This document shows, in pieces, positions 45,861-54,906 of a DNA stretch of 64,000 bases. The position numbers and the translations under genes were made by a program. The DNA comes from Xylanibacter rarus (GTDB lineage Bacteria > Bacteroidota > Bacteroidia > Bacteroidales > Bacteroidaceae): contig NZ_LFQU01000009.1 of NCBI RefSeq assembly GCF_001275135.1, positions 48,842 through 112,841 on the forward strand, in the 5' to 3' direction. The notes below the pieces were generated by a model. It was not told the origin of the DNA and did not search any database. It saw only the letters and a program-made list of their open reading frames with translations. Numbering within the stretch: the first letter of the stretch is position 1; the number at the start of each line of letters is the position of its first letter.

Positions 45861-46802
45861 TTATTTCAGTTCGTTAATTGCTTCGTTGAGCAGCGCTTTG
45901 AGATAATTGTCTTTGCTGCGCTTTTGCATTTCCTTTATGCTATCCATACATGTCACCTTCTCGCTTTCGTTGAGCAGGCTGCCGTATGACTTGCATAGTT
46001 CCAATATTTTGTTTACAATTCCCGTGCAGATAGTGAGCTTGTTTGAACCGCCTTCATCCAGAACGGCATAATATGCAACCCTTAGATTTCCGAATCTTTT
46101 CAGAAAGTCCATGTCAGTTTTTATTGCGTCATCGCTTGTGTGGATTGTTATATTTGAAAAATCTTTATTATTGTTGTACGATGACGATTGTCCTGATTTA
46201 TGTGTTATAATATGCCCGTTGTCATTAATAGTAACTATATCGCCGTTGTCTTTCATGGTAATAATTGTTCTTGTGGCGGGGCGATTCACTTTCTGTGGGT
46301 CTTTTCCGTATATCTTATATATTATTCCCCATACTTTGTCTTCTTTTACTTTCTCCTTCCATACTATGGCATAAACGTATCTGTAAAGACTGTCGTTGCT
46401 GTCATGAAACAACATAACATCATAGTTATGGTCAATATGTTTTCCGAACAAAATCTCTTTGTCAAGATTGCGGCCATAGCTTACTCTCATCAGTGTTGCA
46501 TCGCTTATTCCGCTTGATCTTTTTGCCAAATTATAGGCATTTGATGCGTCTTTGTTGAATGCAGAGTGTATGCTGTTTAAGGCTTTCGACTTATTTGACG
46601 GAAGCTCAAAGGTATATGAATAGCAGTAAGATTTGTCTTTTACGCCGTTTTGCTCCATTGTAACTTCTTTCTTTATGTATTCCTCATAATTCTTATTGTT
46701 CACAAAGTCATCAATGGCATTGTCTATATTCTTTTGGGCATGGGCACCAAGCGACATTATTATGCACGCTGCTGTTGTGGCAAAATATCTATATGTCTTC
46801 AT
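45861..46802 (-). CDS. Secreted protein of unknown function in an ECF sigma operon
   Basis: A 313-residue exported protein, started at the ATG at 46802 because it opens a clean signal peptide (KTYRYFATTAACIIMSLGAHAQ). The longer ORF start at 46850 would overlap the upstream gene. No recognised domain. The N-terminal half is probably a compact alpha/beta domain (DDFVNNKNYEEYIKKEV...). It contains a polar asparagine/serine-rich stretch (about 200-230) and a helical C-terminus. It is the third gene of an operon with an ECF sigma factor and a membrane protein. That arrangement suggests it is either sensed by or controlled by the sigma/anti-sigma pair. Confidence 0.7.
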   Translation of the reverse strand: MKTYRYFATTAACIIMSLGAHAQKNIDNAIDDFVNNKNYEEYIKKEVTMEQNGVKDKSYCYSYTFELPSNKSKALNSIHSAFNKDASNAYNLAKRSSGISDATLMRVSYGRNLDKEILFGKHIDHNYDVMLFHDSNDSLYRYVYAIVWKEKVKEDKVWGIIYKIYGKDPQKVNRPATRTIITMKDNGDIVTINDNGHIITHKSGQSSSYNNNKDFSNITIHTSDDAIKTDMDFLKRFGNLRVAYYAVLDEGGSNKLTICTGIVNKILELCKSYGSLLNESEKVTCMDSIKEMQKRSKDNYLKALLNEAINELK

Positions 46803-46815
46803 AATGGTATGTTTT

Positions 46816-47481
46816 TTAATAATATTCGTTTTCTTCTGTTTCATAGTCAATACCTTCTTCGAGGGTGGCCATAATAAGTTCTATCTTTATATCCTGTCTG
46901 TTATACAGGTCGTATATCTCTCTTATTTTTTGTTCTTGTTCGAAACATATCTGGCGCAGCTTTTCTTCTGCCATTTGGTCGGCTACAACATTTATCGAGT
47001 CGCGTTCAGACTTTGCGAGATATGTCTTTGGCGGCATCACTTTGTAGACCCTTCTCTTTATTCTGCTCTTTTTCTTATTTGGCTTTACGGCCTCTTTCTT
47101 CATAGAGTCAATGGCCAGAGTATCTTTGGATGATATGATATTTTCTTCTGTCGCCAATTTGCCGGCTGCGTTTACTGTTTGTTGTTCTGGTATAATGTCT
47201 GGAGTACCAGGACGCATTATCATAACCAATGCTACTATTGCTGCGGCTGCTGCCATGAGCATAGCCACCATTGTGGCTTTACTCCTGTTTTTTACCGTAT
47301 GCTTTTGTCCGTTGGATTGTAATGGCATTCCGTCTTCAAACCATCCGAACATATCTTTGTATGGCTTCCATTCGTCTTCCACTTCATGTGTGCGGAGATA
47401 TTCAGCTATGCGGTTTTCTTCGTCAACCGTAGTCTGTCCGTCCATGAATCGCTTTATGAGTTGTTCTATTTCTTTATTCAT
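46816..47481 (-). CDS. Single-pass membrane protein, putative anti-sigma factor
   Basis: A 221-residue protein. The cytoplasmic N-terminus (about 1-70: EIEQLIKRFMDGQTTVDEENRIAEYL...) resembles the zinc-free anti-sigma/FecR-type N-terminal helices that hold Bacteroidetes ECF factors. One transmembrane helix (about 72-90, ATMVAMLMAAAAAIVALVMIM) follows, then a periplasmic region with basic and coiled-coil stretches. It starts 4 bp after the ECF sigma gene stops, and its stop is 13 bp from the start of the secreted protein gene. Assignment as anti-sigma rests on position and topology, not on a diagnostic motif. Confidence 0.65.
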   Translation of the reverse strand: MNKEIEQLIKRFMDGQTTVDEENRIAEYLRTHEVEDEWKPYKDMFGWFEDGMPLQSNGQKHTVKNRSKATMVAMLMAAAAAIVALVMIMRPGTPDIIPEQQTVNAAGKLATEENIISSKDTLAIDSMKKEAVKPNKKKSRIKRRVYKVMPPKTYLAKSERDSINVVADQMAEEKLRQICFEQEQKIREIYDLYNRQDIKIELIMATLEEGIDYETEENEYY

Positions 47482-47485
47482 AGTG

Positions 47486-47986
47486 TTATATTCCAGCCCT
47501 TTTTTGAAATTCTTTCAGTATTTTCATTCTAGCCCTTGATAGTAGAGTTGCCACAGAGTTTTTTTCCATGCCGAGCAGCTTGGCTATTTCCTCGTTGCTT
47601 TTATGTTCAACCTGCCTCAGCTTTAGTATCTGATATTCCTTCGGAGGCAGTTCGGCCACCCGTTTCATCAGCCAGTTGTGGTCTTCTTTTATTTCAACAC
47701 AGATGTCCGGGGCCGGAGCCTTGCTGTCGGCTATGTTGCTATGGCTGTCCAATGGCTGCTGAGGCCTTTTGCGGTGTACGTCTATTGCCTTGTTGCGTGC
47801 AATGCATACTGCCAGTTTCTCGGCGTCAGTCTTGCTGCTTATGTCGTTGCGCAATGTCCAGAGCTTTAGCATCACGTCTTGAGCAATGTCTTCGGCTTCA
47901 TCCTTGCTCATAGAGAGGGCAAGGGCTGTAGCCACAGCTTTTGCTCTTGTTGATTTTGCTATTTGTTCGAACTCTGTCTGCTCCAT
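47486..47986 (-). CDS. ECF-type RNA polymerase sigma factor
   Basis: A 166-residue sigma-70 family protein. Region 2 (about 5-80) has SMSKDEAEDIAQDVMLKLWTLR and CIARNKAIDVHRKR. Region 4 (about 105-160) has LPPKEYQILKLRQVEHKSNEEIAKLLGMEKNSVATLLSRAR, a helix-turn-helix. It is the first gene of a three-gene operon with a membrane protein that may be its anti-sigma factor and a secreted protein. It differs in sequence and context from the solitary ECF factor at 29563. Confidence 0.93.
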   Translation of the reverse strand: MEQTEFEQIAKSTRAKAVATALALSMSKDEAEDIAQDVMLKLWTLRNDISSKTDAEKLAVCIARNKAIDVHRKRPQQPLDSHSNIADSKAPAPDICVEIKEDHNWLMKRVAELPPKEYQILKLRQVEHKSNEEIAKLLGMEKNSVATLLSRARMKILKEFQKRAGI

Positions 47987-48405
47987 ATATTTTCCTTGTT
48001 TAGTGTTATAACGTTTTGCCTGCCAGATTATAAACCGACGTTAACATTTATTATGAAAGCAGCGGCTCGCGCTTATAAAAATCATTTCGCCTTTTAGAGT
48101 ATTTTCTGTTTATGACTGATATTTCCTTTTATAATAAGGGCGGCTTGTATGTGCCGTTATGTCAGAACGATGTAATTTTTTTTACCTATATATATTGTAG
48201 TCAAATGTCTTTTGACTGTTGCTAAGATTTCGCATATTGTATATCATTTTGCCTTGGCCGGAAATAACATTTGTTTTAGATACGCCGTTTTATGAATATT
48301 GTGTAATTTTGCACCTTGAAATCATCGATGCAGCAATCTTGATTGATGTCTGCATATTGGTTTCGGCAAGAATCATGTTACAGGTTAGAGTTTTTAAGGT
48401 AATTT
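47987..48405. other. Intergenic region between divergent genes
   Basis: About 420 bp upstream of both the ECF operon and the MATE gene. A TAATTTTG -7 element at 48304-48311 could serve the MATE gene. Nothing else recognised. Confidence 0.45.
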
Positions 48406-49773
48406 ATGGGTAAGGCAAATATAAATAATACTGCATACGAAGAACGTTTGGGTACAGATAGAATGTTGCCTCTTGTGCTGCGCATGGCTATGCCGTCGGT
48501 GGCAGCTCAGATTGTTAATCTGTTGTATAATCTGGTCGACAGGATATATATCGGCCATATTCCGGGCATCGGTACGGACGCGCTGGCTGGTATCGGCGTT
48601 ACGGGGGCCATAATAATACTTATTTCTGCGTTTTCGGCAATAGTCAGTGGCGGCGGTGCTCCGTTGGCTGCCATAGCCCTCGGTCAGGGCGACAGAAAGA
48701 GGGCAGGGCAGACTCTGGGTAACGGTTTTGTCCTGTTGCTTATTTTTACGCTTCTGACCACTACTCTTACATATCTCTTCATGGAGCCGTTGCTGATGTT
48801 TACCGGTGCGTCTGAGAATACTGTAGGTTACGCAAAAGATTATCTTTCAATTTATCTTTTAGGTACACTGTTTGTTGAAACGTCGGTAGGACTTAACACG
48901 TTTATAAACACTCAGGGACGTCCGGCGATAGCGATGTATTCGGTGCTGATAGGCGCCGTTCTTAACATAATACTCGACCCTATTTTTATCTTTGTGATGG
49001 GCATGGGCGTCAGGGGCGCGGCCTTGGCTACTGTTATATCGCAGGCATGCAGCGCGTTGTGGATAGTAAGTTTTCTAACGTCAAAGCGTGCTTCACTCAG
49101 ATTGGAGTTCAGGTATATGCGCCCTGACAGAAACGTGATTTCTCACATTCTGGCTTTGGGTGTGTCGCCGTTCATTATGGCAAGTACGGAGAGCCTCGTT
49201 GGCTTTGTCCTTAACAGCAGCCTTGAAAAGTTCGGCGACATTAATGTCAGTGCTTTGGCCATAATGCAGAGCGCCATGCTTGTAGTTAGTGTTCCCCTTG
49301 CAGGCTTTGCGCAGGGCTTTGTGCCTATTGTCAGCTACAACTATGGCCACGGAGACAGAAACCGCGTAAAGGAATGCTTCAAGATTGTGCTGGCAATAAT
49401 GTTTACGTTTAATTTCGTACTTGTGCTGTTCATGGTTCTGTTTCCGTCTTTGGTTGCAGCAGCCTTTACAACCGACGAAGCTCTTATCAGTACGGTATGC
49501 CGGGCCATGCCGGTATTCTTGTGCGGTATGACCATTTTTGGACTGCAGCGCACGTGCCAGAATATGTTTGTAGCCCTGGGACAGGCTAAGGTTTCTGTCT
49601 TAATCGCCTTGCTCCGCAAAGTTATATTGCTCATACCTTTGGCTTTGCTGTTGCCTAAGTATATGGGCGTGATGGGCGTTTATGCAGCCGAGGGTATATC
49701 TGATGCAACTGCAGCAATACTATGTACGCTGATTTTTGCATATCAGTTTCCACGTATATTGCGCCGCATGTAG
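48406..49773 (+). CDS. MATE-family efflux transporter
   Basis: A 455-residue inner-membrane protein with twelve hydrophobic segments in two homologous halves. The start (RMLPLVLRMAMPSVAAQIVNLLYNLVDRIYIGHI) and the mid-protein repeat (ILALGVSPFIMASTESLVGFVLNSSL) are typical of MATE exporters, which expel cationic compounds in exchange for Na+ or H+. PIVSYNYGHGDRNRVKE is the conserved loop of the second half. Substrate unknown. Confidence 0.93.
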   Translation: MGKANINNTAYEERLGTDRMLPLVLRMAMPSVAAQIVNLLYNLVDRIYIGHIPGIGTDALAGIGVTGAIIILISAFSAIVSGGGAPLAAIALGQGDRKRAGQTLGNGFVLLLIFTLLTTTLTYLFMEPLLMFTGASENTVGYAKDYLSIYLLGTLFVETSVGLNTFINTQGRPAIAMYSVLIGAVLNIILDPIFIFVMGMGVRGAALATVISQACSALWIVSFLTSKRASLRLEFRYMRPDRNVISHILALGVSPFIMASTESLVGFVLNSSLEKFGDINVSALAIMQSAMLVVSVPLAGFAQGFVPIVSYNYGHGDRNRVKECFKIVLAIMFTFNFVLVLFMVLFPSLVAAAFTTDEALISTVCRAMPVFLCGMTIFGLQRTCQNMFVALGQAKVSVLIALLRKVILLIPLALLLPKYMGVMGVYAAEGISDATAAILCTLIFAYQFPRILRRM

Positions 49774-49800
49774 CACGTGCTGTTAATCGTTTTTCAAATA

Positions 49801-49832
49801 TTTGGTTTTGTTTCAGCTTTGCATTACCTTTG
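49801..49832 (+). promoter_or_regulatory. Promoter of the GtrA-family gene
   Basis: TTTG at 49801-49804, a 20-nt spacer, and TACCTTTG at 49825-49832, 21 nt before the ATG. Confidence 0.6.
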
Positions 49833-49853
49833 CAGAATAGAATATTATAAATT

Positions 49854-50234
49854 ATGCTGTTAAGTCGTGAAACTTTTTTTGAGATAATACGTTTTGGCAT
49901 CGTAGGCGTTATTGCCACGGCCCTGCATTATGGCATATATTGGCTTTTGCAAAGTGTAATCGACGTAAATGTTGCTTATACCATAGGATATTTTCTGAGT
50001 TTTGTGGTAAACTATCTATTGTCGGCAAAGTTTACGTTCCGTAAGAAGAAGTCGGTTAAAAATGGTTTTGGCTTTGGCGGAGCTCATCTTTTCAACTATT
50101 TCCTGCAGATAGGACTGCTTAATCTATTCCTTTGGCTTGGTGTGAGCAAGGAGCTTGCGCCTGTGCCTGTTTATTGTATTGCAATACCGACAAACTTTTT
50201 GATTGTCCGTTTTGTATTCAGGAAAATAGGTTGA
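49854..50234 (+). CDS. GtrA-family membrane protein
   Basis: A 126-residue protein with four hydrophobic helices. The start FFEIIRFGIVGVIATALHYGIYWLL and the loop GYFLSFVVNYLLSAKFTFR are the GtrA signature. GtrA-like proteins are thought to flip or assist polyprenyl-linked sugars during surface glycan modification. No glycosyltransferase gene is adjacent, so its partner is unknown. Confidence 0.88.
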   Translation: MLLSRETFFEIIRFGIVGVIATALHYGIYWLLQSVIDVNVAYTIGYFLSFVVNYLLSAKFTFRKKKSVKNGFGFGGAHLFNYFLQIGLLNLFLWLGVSKELAPVPVYCIAIPTNFLIVRFVFRKIG

Positions 50235-50493
50235 TGTTTGCTTGCTGGACTGAATATGGCTTACAACTTAATTATAAGGATATCTGATAAAAGCTGATTA
50301 AAAGAATATTGAGACATAGGTAAAATATAGTCTGTATTGTATTTTGGACAGCCCGTTTTGTTTAGCTGCAATTAAGGTTCTTTTATAAGCATCGCTAATT
50401 TAGAATGCAAAAAATCGAAAGCAAGAAGTCTGTTTGTGGTTGCAAATCGTTGGTACTGTAGTAGAGTTCTGTAAAATGTATAAGCAAAACGAC

Positions 50494-50567
50494 GTGTATT
50501 GGTTTTAAATCATTAACCTATTGTTTTTGAGTCGTAACTGGGCCACTTTTGCATCAAAAGTGGCCCA
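50494..50567. repeat. Dispersed 74-bp intergenic repeat, copy 2
   Basis: Second copy of the element at 36007-36080, with the same central palindrome (GGCCACTTTTGCATC...AAAAGTGGCC). The surrounding 50235-50652 region has no gene and shows nothing else. Confidence 0.7.
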
Positions 50568-50652
50568 GTTTTTCATTGAAAACAAATGGTTTTTTACGGA
50601 TAATCCGATGTATTATTACATCGAATTAAATAATTTCGGGATAGGGAGCTAA

Positions 50653-50683
50653 AAAAGCATCACGCTTTTTGCGCAATGCTTTT
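50653..50683 (-). terminator. Terminator of the HAD hydrolase gene
   Basis: A stem of 8 bp plus an inner CGC/GCG pair (50653-50683), with a T-run on the minus strand, 15 bp from the stop codon. Confidence 0.65.
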
Positions 50684-50698
50684 ATTTATATCTTTTGA

Positions 50699-51130
50699 TT
50701 AGAATTGCCACCAATGTTTTTTCTTTGGCCTTTCATCATATGAAACATGGCCCTGGCGTTCCATCATGATGTCTTTATATGTCTTGTTTTCTTTTATCAT
50801 TCTGTATATTGTTCCCCAATCAGGCAGGCCTCCTATATTGCGGTCGTCAATAAACATGTCAGCTTTAAGCTTGCGTGAGTAGTGGTTGTTGTTTGACGTG
50901 CCTTGTTCTTCAGGATAATCTTTATTAACAGCATAAAATTCCACTCCGCGGTCCTTGCACCATTGTACGGCCTCGTCGAGCAGTTCGCCTTCGCGTACAG
51001 ACCATAATATGAGCTTGTGATGATCAGCAATCAACATTTTAAGAGTATCTGTCGCAAACGGAATCTCCTGGCCAATTTCAGGATATCTGTGTTCAACAAT
51101 TGTGCCGTCAAAGTCTACTGCAATAGTCAT
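50699..51130 (-). CDS. BT0820-type HAD-superfamily hydrolase
   Basis: A 143-residue capless HAD phosphatase. Motif I is VDFDGTIVEHRYPEIG (5-20; nucleophile Asp6, acid Asp8). Motif II is LILWSVREGELL (about 39-50). Motif IV is MFIDDRNIGGLPDWG (about 91-105). The overall pattern is that of BT0820-like proteins of Bacteroides. Substrate not known. Monocistronic, with its own terminator. Confidence 0.88.
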   Translation of the reverse strand: MTIAVDFDGTIVEHRYPEIGQEIPFATDTLKMLIADHHKLILWSVREGELLDEAVQWCKDRGVEFYAVNKDYPEEQGTSNNNHYSRKLKADMFIDDRNIGGLPDWGTIYRMIKENKTYKDIMMERQGHVSYDERPKKKHWWQF

Positions 51131-51194
51131 AATTCTATTTCAAAAAATAATGCTAAATATGAATAACTTTATAAGTAATTGAATATAAATGTTT

Positions 51195-51240
51195 AAAAGT
51201 ATACGGAAACTTTCTGACGAGAAAGCCGCCGTATACTTTT
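51195..51240 (-). terminator. Terminator of the rfbA-wzc operon
   Basis: A perfect 12-bp stem (51195-51206 with 51229-51240) and a T-rich tail on the minus strand, 10 bp past the stop codon of wzc. Confidence 0.85.
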
Positions 51241-51249
51241 AGTCAGTTG

Positions 51250-53757
51250 TTATCTTTTTACAGATGTGTCGTTTTTGTTGCCGTAATGGCTGTTAGAATA
51301 ATCGCCATAGTTGCCGTATGAGCCATACGACTTACCCTTGCCGTAATGTCCGTATTTGCCATACTTGCCGTATTTGCCATATCCATAATAATAGCCATAC
51401 TTCTTGTCTGAAAGGTCTATGCCGTTGATAGCGATGCACAGATTTGGCAACTTGTTCTCTGCAGCCAGCTCGTTTATCATGCCGAAGCTGGCTTTCGGAG
51501 TGTAGTCTGCACGGCACATATAGATACAGATGTCGGCATGCTTGCCAATCTGCAGCGTATCTGTTACCAGTCCGACCGGAGCCGTGTCTACCAATACATA
51601 GTCGTAGTTCTCTCTGAGCAAGTTGAGCACCTGTTCAAGTGCAGGGCGAGAAACAAGCTCTGCCGGGTTGGGAGGAATAGGACCTGCCATCAGAAGATCG
51701 AGGTTATTGTTAATCTCTGAAGGTACGATTTGTTTTTTAACGTCGCTCCATTCCGGATTCGTCATTGTAAGCAATGGCGTGATACCGTTATTGTGATTGT
51801 TTATCTTAAACAATTCTGCCAATCTTGGCTTACGGATATCAAGACCAATGAGGATTACTTTCTTGCCGAGAAGTGCAAAGCTTACGGCCAGGTTGGCTGC
51901 TGTAAATGTCTTTCCTTCGCCGGATGTTGAAGACGTAAACATTATTACGTTTTGCTTTTCTTTCAGCATAAACTGAATATTCGTACGCATAGAGCGGAAT
52001 ATTTCCTCCATCTGGTTGTTCTGGTTCTCGTGTACGACAATGTCTGCCCTTGTCTTCGCTGTTTCGCTTGCTACGACAATGTCTGCAATGATTGGCAGCT
52101 TGGTAAGGCTTGCAACATCTTCATGGCCTTCAATTCTGTATCTGAAGAAATTAATTACGTATAAAATCAGAGACGGAATGGCTATACCCATTATGAGGGC
52201 TATAAGCATTATTATGCTGCCCTTCGGGCTAACCTTGCCGGCGTACTGCGGCATTTCGATAAGTTTTCCTTTGTCTGCTGTTGCTGCTAATGAGATAGAG
52301 TTCTCTTCGCGTTTCTGCAATAGCATAAGGTAGAGTCCTGATTTTACTTCCTGCTGTCTTCCGATCTGAGTCAGTATACGCTCCTGTTCAGGGGCTTTGG
52401 TTACTTCACCGCTGTATTGGCCCAGCTGCATCTGTATGGCGTCACGTTGTATTGTGAGGCTCTTCTTTGCCTGCTGCAGTGCCTGATGTATGCTTGCCTG
52501 CATGTCATCGAGTTGTGATGTCAGCTCTATTACCACCGGGCTGTTTTCTGAAGCCGTGCGAAGCAGTCTGTTGCGTTCGAGGGCTATCTTGTTGTATTCA
52601 TTGATAAGCGATGTTGACGCTTCGTCTTGAAGTCCTACATTTGACGGCAAAACCTGATGCCTGTTACCTGGACGGTTGGCAAAGTTGATAAGGCTGGTTA
52701 TCAGAGATATCTGAGTGTTTGCCTCATTGAGCTTCTGCTCGTATACAGAAGTGTTTGTCGATGTCGTGGTGGCATCCAGTTTTAGCTCCATCAGCCTGTT
52801 GCGCTTCTTGTAATCTTCGAGTTCGCCATCTGTCGAACTAAGTTCGGCATTGATTTTTGCCAGACGTTCATTGATGAACTCTTCTGTACGTACGGCTATT
52901 TCGTTCTTGTCTTCGTTGGCTTGTCTGTTATAGCAAACCACAAGCTGGCGCAGATAATCCATACTGCGGCTTATGTCCTGATCCTGAAGCTGCAGGCTCA
53001 ATACAGAAGACGTCTTTGATGTCTGTTCAACGGATAAGCTCTTGACATATTTATATGCAGCAATACGGGGTGAATTTAATATAGCAATTTCTGATTCTCC
53101 GTCTTCAAGTTTATAACGGCCGTTTGCAGTCAATGTGATAATTCCGACTTTTGTACGTATTACGGCAGGTATGCCATCTATTGTCTTTTCTATTTCGTAA
53201 GGACCGTCAAAAGCAACCTCGTTTTCTGGGATATAATATGTACCTTTGACAATGTAGCCATTGTCTTTTCTTGTAATTTTTAGTTTGACCGGAGCATTCA
53301 GCTTATCCATGTGGGCAAAATCCATGTCAACATTTATTGGCTGCTCTTTGTATATAAGCTGGTCTTTTACATGCCCCTTTAGATAATAATTGACGTATAA
53401 TTTTAAGTCGCGTACAGCTTGTTCGGCAACAGTGGTTGATGTCAGGATTTCCTGCTCATTCTCTATACCATAGTTGTTACTTATAATACCAAGGTTAGAC
53501 ATACTCTCCAGTGCCTGAAGGCCTCCTCGTCCAGAGCGTCGGCTGTTGTCGTCGTCCTTAATCAGCAACTTAGCTATTGTGTTGTATACCGGTGTAGTGT
53601 AGCGCAGGTAAAGAAAACCAATGCCAACACATATCAGTATAGATAAAATAAACCATTTCCAATTAAGTATAAACGCCTTGTAAATGGTTTGGAAGTTGAA
53701 GGAAGATTGCTCTTCTGCAAATTCCTGAACTTCTTGGTTGTTTTTTAATTCGTTCAT
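51250..53757 (-). CDS. Wzc-type polysaccharide co-polymerase and tyrosine autokinase
   Basis: An 835-residue inner-membrane protein for capsule or exopolysaccharide export. The first membrane helix is near 35-52, followed by the periplasmic Wzz domain, coiled coils (about 280-430), a GNVR-type segment (VTKAPEQERILTQIGRQQEVKSGLYLML, ~455-482) and the second helix (about 508-530). The cytoplasmic kinase has Walker A TSSTSGEGKTFTAANLAV (~608-625), Walker A' LIGLDIRKPRL and Walker B YDYVLVDTAPVG. The C-terminus (about 786-832) is a tyrosine/glycine tail with KYGKYGKYG repeats, the autophosphorylation cluster. It starts 27 bp after rfbA, in one operon. It is written with no symbol because homologues are named variously (wzc, ptk, epsB). 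Confidence 0.92.
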   Translation of the reverse strand: MNELKNNQEVQEFAEEQSSFNFQTIYKAFILNWKWFILSILICVGIGFLYLRYTTPVYNTIAKLLIKDDDNSRRSGRGGLQALESMSNLGIISNNYGIENEQEILTSTTVAEQAVRDLKLYVNYYLKGHVKDQLIYKEQPINVDMDFAHMDKLNAPVKLKITRKDNGYIVKGTYYIPENEVAFDGPYEIEKTIDGIPAVIRTKVGIITLTANGRYKLEDGESEIAILNSPRIAAYKYVKSLSVEQTSKTSSVLSLQLQDQDISRSMDYLRQLVVCYNRQANEDKNEIAVRTEEFINERLAKINAELSSTDGELEDYKKRNRLMELKLDATTTSTNTSVYEQKLNEANTQISLITSLINFANRPGNRHQVLPSNVGLQDEASTSLINEYNKIALERNRLLRTASENSPVVIELTSQLDDMQASIHQALQQAKKSLTIQRDAIQMQLGQYSGEVTKAPEQERILTQIGRQQEVKSGLYLMLLQKREENSISLAATADKGKLIEMPQYAGKVSPKGSIIMLIALIMGIAIPSLILYVINFFRYRIEGHEDVASLTKLPIIADIVVASETAKTRADIVVHENQNNQMEEIFRSMRTNIQFMLKEKQNVIMFTSSTSGEGKTFTAANLAVSFALLGKKVILIGLDIRKPRLAELFKINNHNNGITPLLTMTNPEWSDVKKQIVPSEINNNLDLLMAGPIPPNPAELVSRPALEQVLNLLRENYDYVLVDTAPVGLVTDTLQIGKHADICIYMCRADYTPKASFGMINELAAENKLPNLCIAINGIDLSDKKYGYYYGYGKYGKYGKYGHYGKGKSYGSYGNYGDYSNSHYGNKNDTSVKR

Positions 53758-53784
53758 TTATTTTTATCCTAGTTTATTTGTTTG

Positions 53785-54657
53785 TTATCCTATTAAACTT
53801 ATAAGGTATTTTCCGTATTCATTTTTCAACATGGGCTGAGCAACTTCTTTAAGTTTCTCAGAGTCAATCCAACCTTGTTTGAATGCAATCTCTTCAAGGC
53901 ATGCAATTTTCAGACCTTGACGTTTCTCTATAACCTCAATGAAAGTTGATGCCTCGCTCAGGCTGTCGTGTGTGCCTGTGTCGAGCCATGCGAATCCTCT
54001 TTGAAGTGTTTGAACTTTCAGAGTCTGTCGTCTGAGGTATTCTTGATTGACAGATGTTATTTCCAGTTCGCCTCGTTTGCTTGGCTTGATGTTCTTTGCA
54101 ATCTCAACAACGCTGTTTGGGTAGAAATATAAGCCGACAACGGCATAATTGCTCTTCGGATTTTCAGGCTTTTCCTCTATGCTGAGACAGTTGCCGTTCT
54201 TGTCAAATTCAGCCACTCCGTAACGTTCCGGATCGTTGACATAGTATCCGAATACAGTTGCGTTTCCGTTCTTCTCTGCCTCTTCGACACTTGCGTGCAA
54301 CATTGCAGAAAATCCTGCTCCGTGAAAAATGTTGTCGCCTAATACAAGGCATACGCTGTCGTCGCCGATAAATTCCTCGCCGATGATAAATGCCTGTGCA
54401 AGTCCATCAGGCGAAGGCTGTTCGGCGTATTCGAAATGTACGCCATAGTCGGAGCCGTCTCCTAGCAGTCTTTTGAATCCAGGCAGGTCGTGTGGTGTTG
54501 ATATTATCAGAATGTCTTTTATGCCAGAAAGCATAAGTACTGAAATGGGATAATATATCATCGGCTTGTCAAAAATTGGTATCAATTGCTTGCTGATACC
54601 TTTAGTGATTGGATATAAACGTGTGCCAGAACCACCGGCCAATACAATACCTTTCAT
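53785..54657 (-). CDS. rfbA: Glucose-1-phosphate thymidylyltransferase
   Basis: A 290-residue enzyme of dTDP-sugar synthesis: dTTP plus glucose-1-phosphate to dTDP-glucose. The nucleotide-binding start is [23 protein letters not shown] (3-25). Later motifs are [33 protein letters not shown] (about 77-91), VLGDNIFHG (about 106-114) and [14 protein letters not shown] (about 225-238). Length is standard. First gene of an operon with the Wzc homologue, so it probably feeds a rhamnose-containing surface polymer together with rfbD at 38.7 kb. Confidence 0.96.
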   Translation of the reverse strand: MKGIVLAGGSGTRLYPITKGISKQLIPIFDKPMIYYPISVLMLSGIKDILIISTPHDLPGFKRLLGDGSDYGVHFEYAEQPSPDGLAQAFIIGEEFIGDDSVCLVLGDNIFHGAGFSAMLHASVEEAEKNGNATVFGYYVNDPERYGVAEFDKNGNCLSIEEKPENPKSNYAVVGLYFYPNSVVEIAKNIKPSKRGELEITSVNQEYLRRQTLKVQTLQRGFAWLDTGTHDSLSEASTFIEVIEKRQGLKIACLEEIAFKQGWIDSEKLKEVAQPMLKNEYGKYLISLIG

Positions 54658-54771
54658 CTTGTTTTGCTGTTAAATTAAATAATACTTAACCTGTTGAATG
54701 CCTGTTTTGTCAGGTCTTTGTGATGTTGTTTAAAAAATTATACATCAATTGCAATAATCGCATATGCTTTG

Positions 54772-54803
54772 CAAAGGTATAATAAAAGTTGATAATAATC
54801 AAA
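54772..54803 (-). promoter_or_regulatory. Promoter of the rfbA-wzc operon
   Basis: On the minus strand TTTG (54803-54800), a 20-nt spacer, and TACCTTTG (54779-54772). Confidence 0.65.
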
Positions 54804-54809
54804 TTTTAT

Positions 54810-54840
54810 TTTGATTTTTGATGTATTTGATGTAATTTTG
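54810..54840 (+). promoter_or_regulatory. Promoter of the gene at 54907
   Basis: TTTG (54810-54813), exactly 19 nt, and TAATTTTG (54833-54840); divergent from the rfbA promoter. Confidence 0.65.
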
Positions 54841-54906
54841 CATTTATATTTTAATTGCCGTGATATTGTTCATGGCTCGTTAGTTTAAATTATATTGATT
54901 AAAGAC

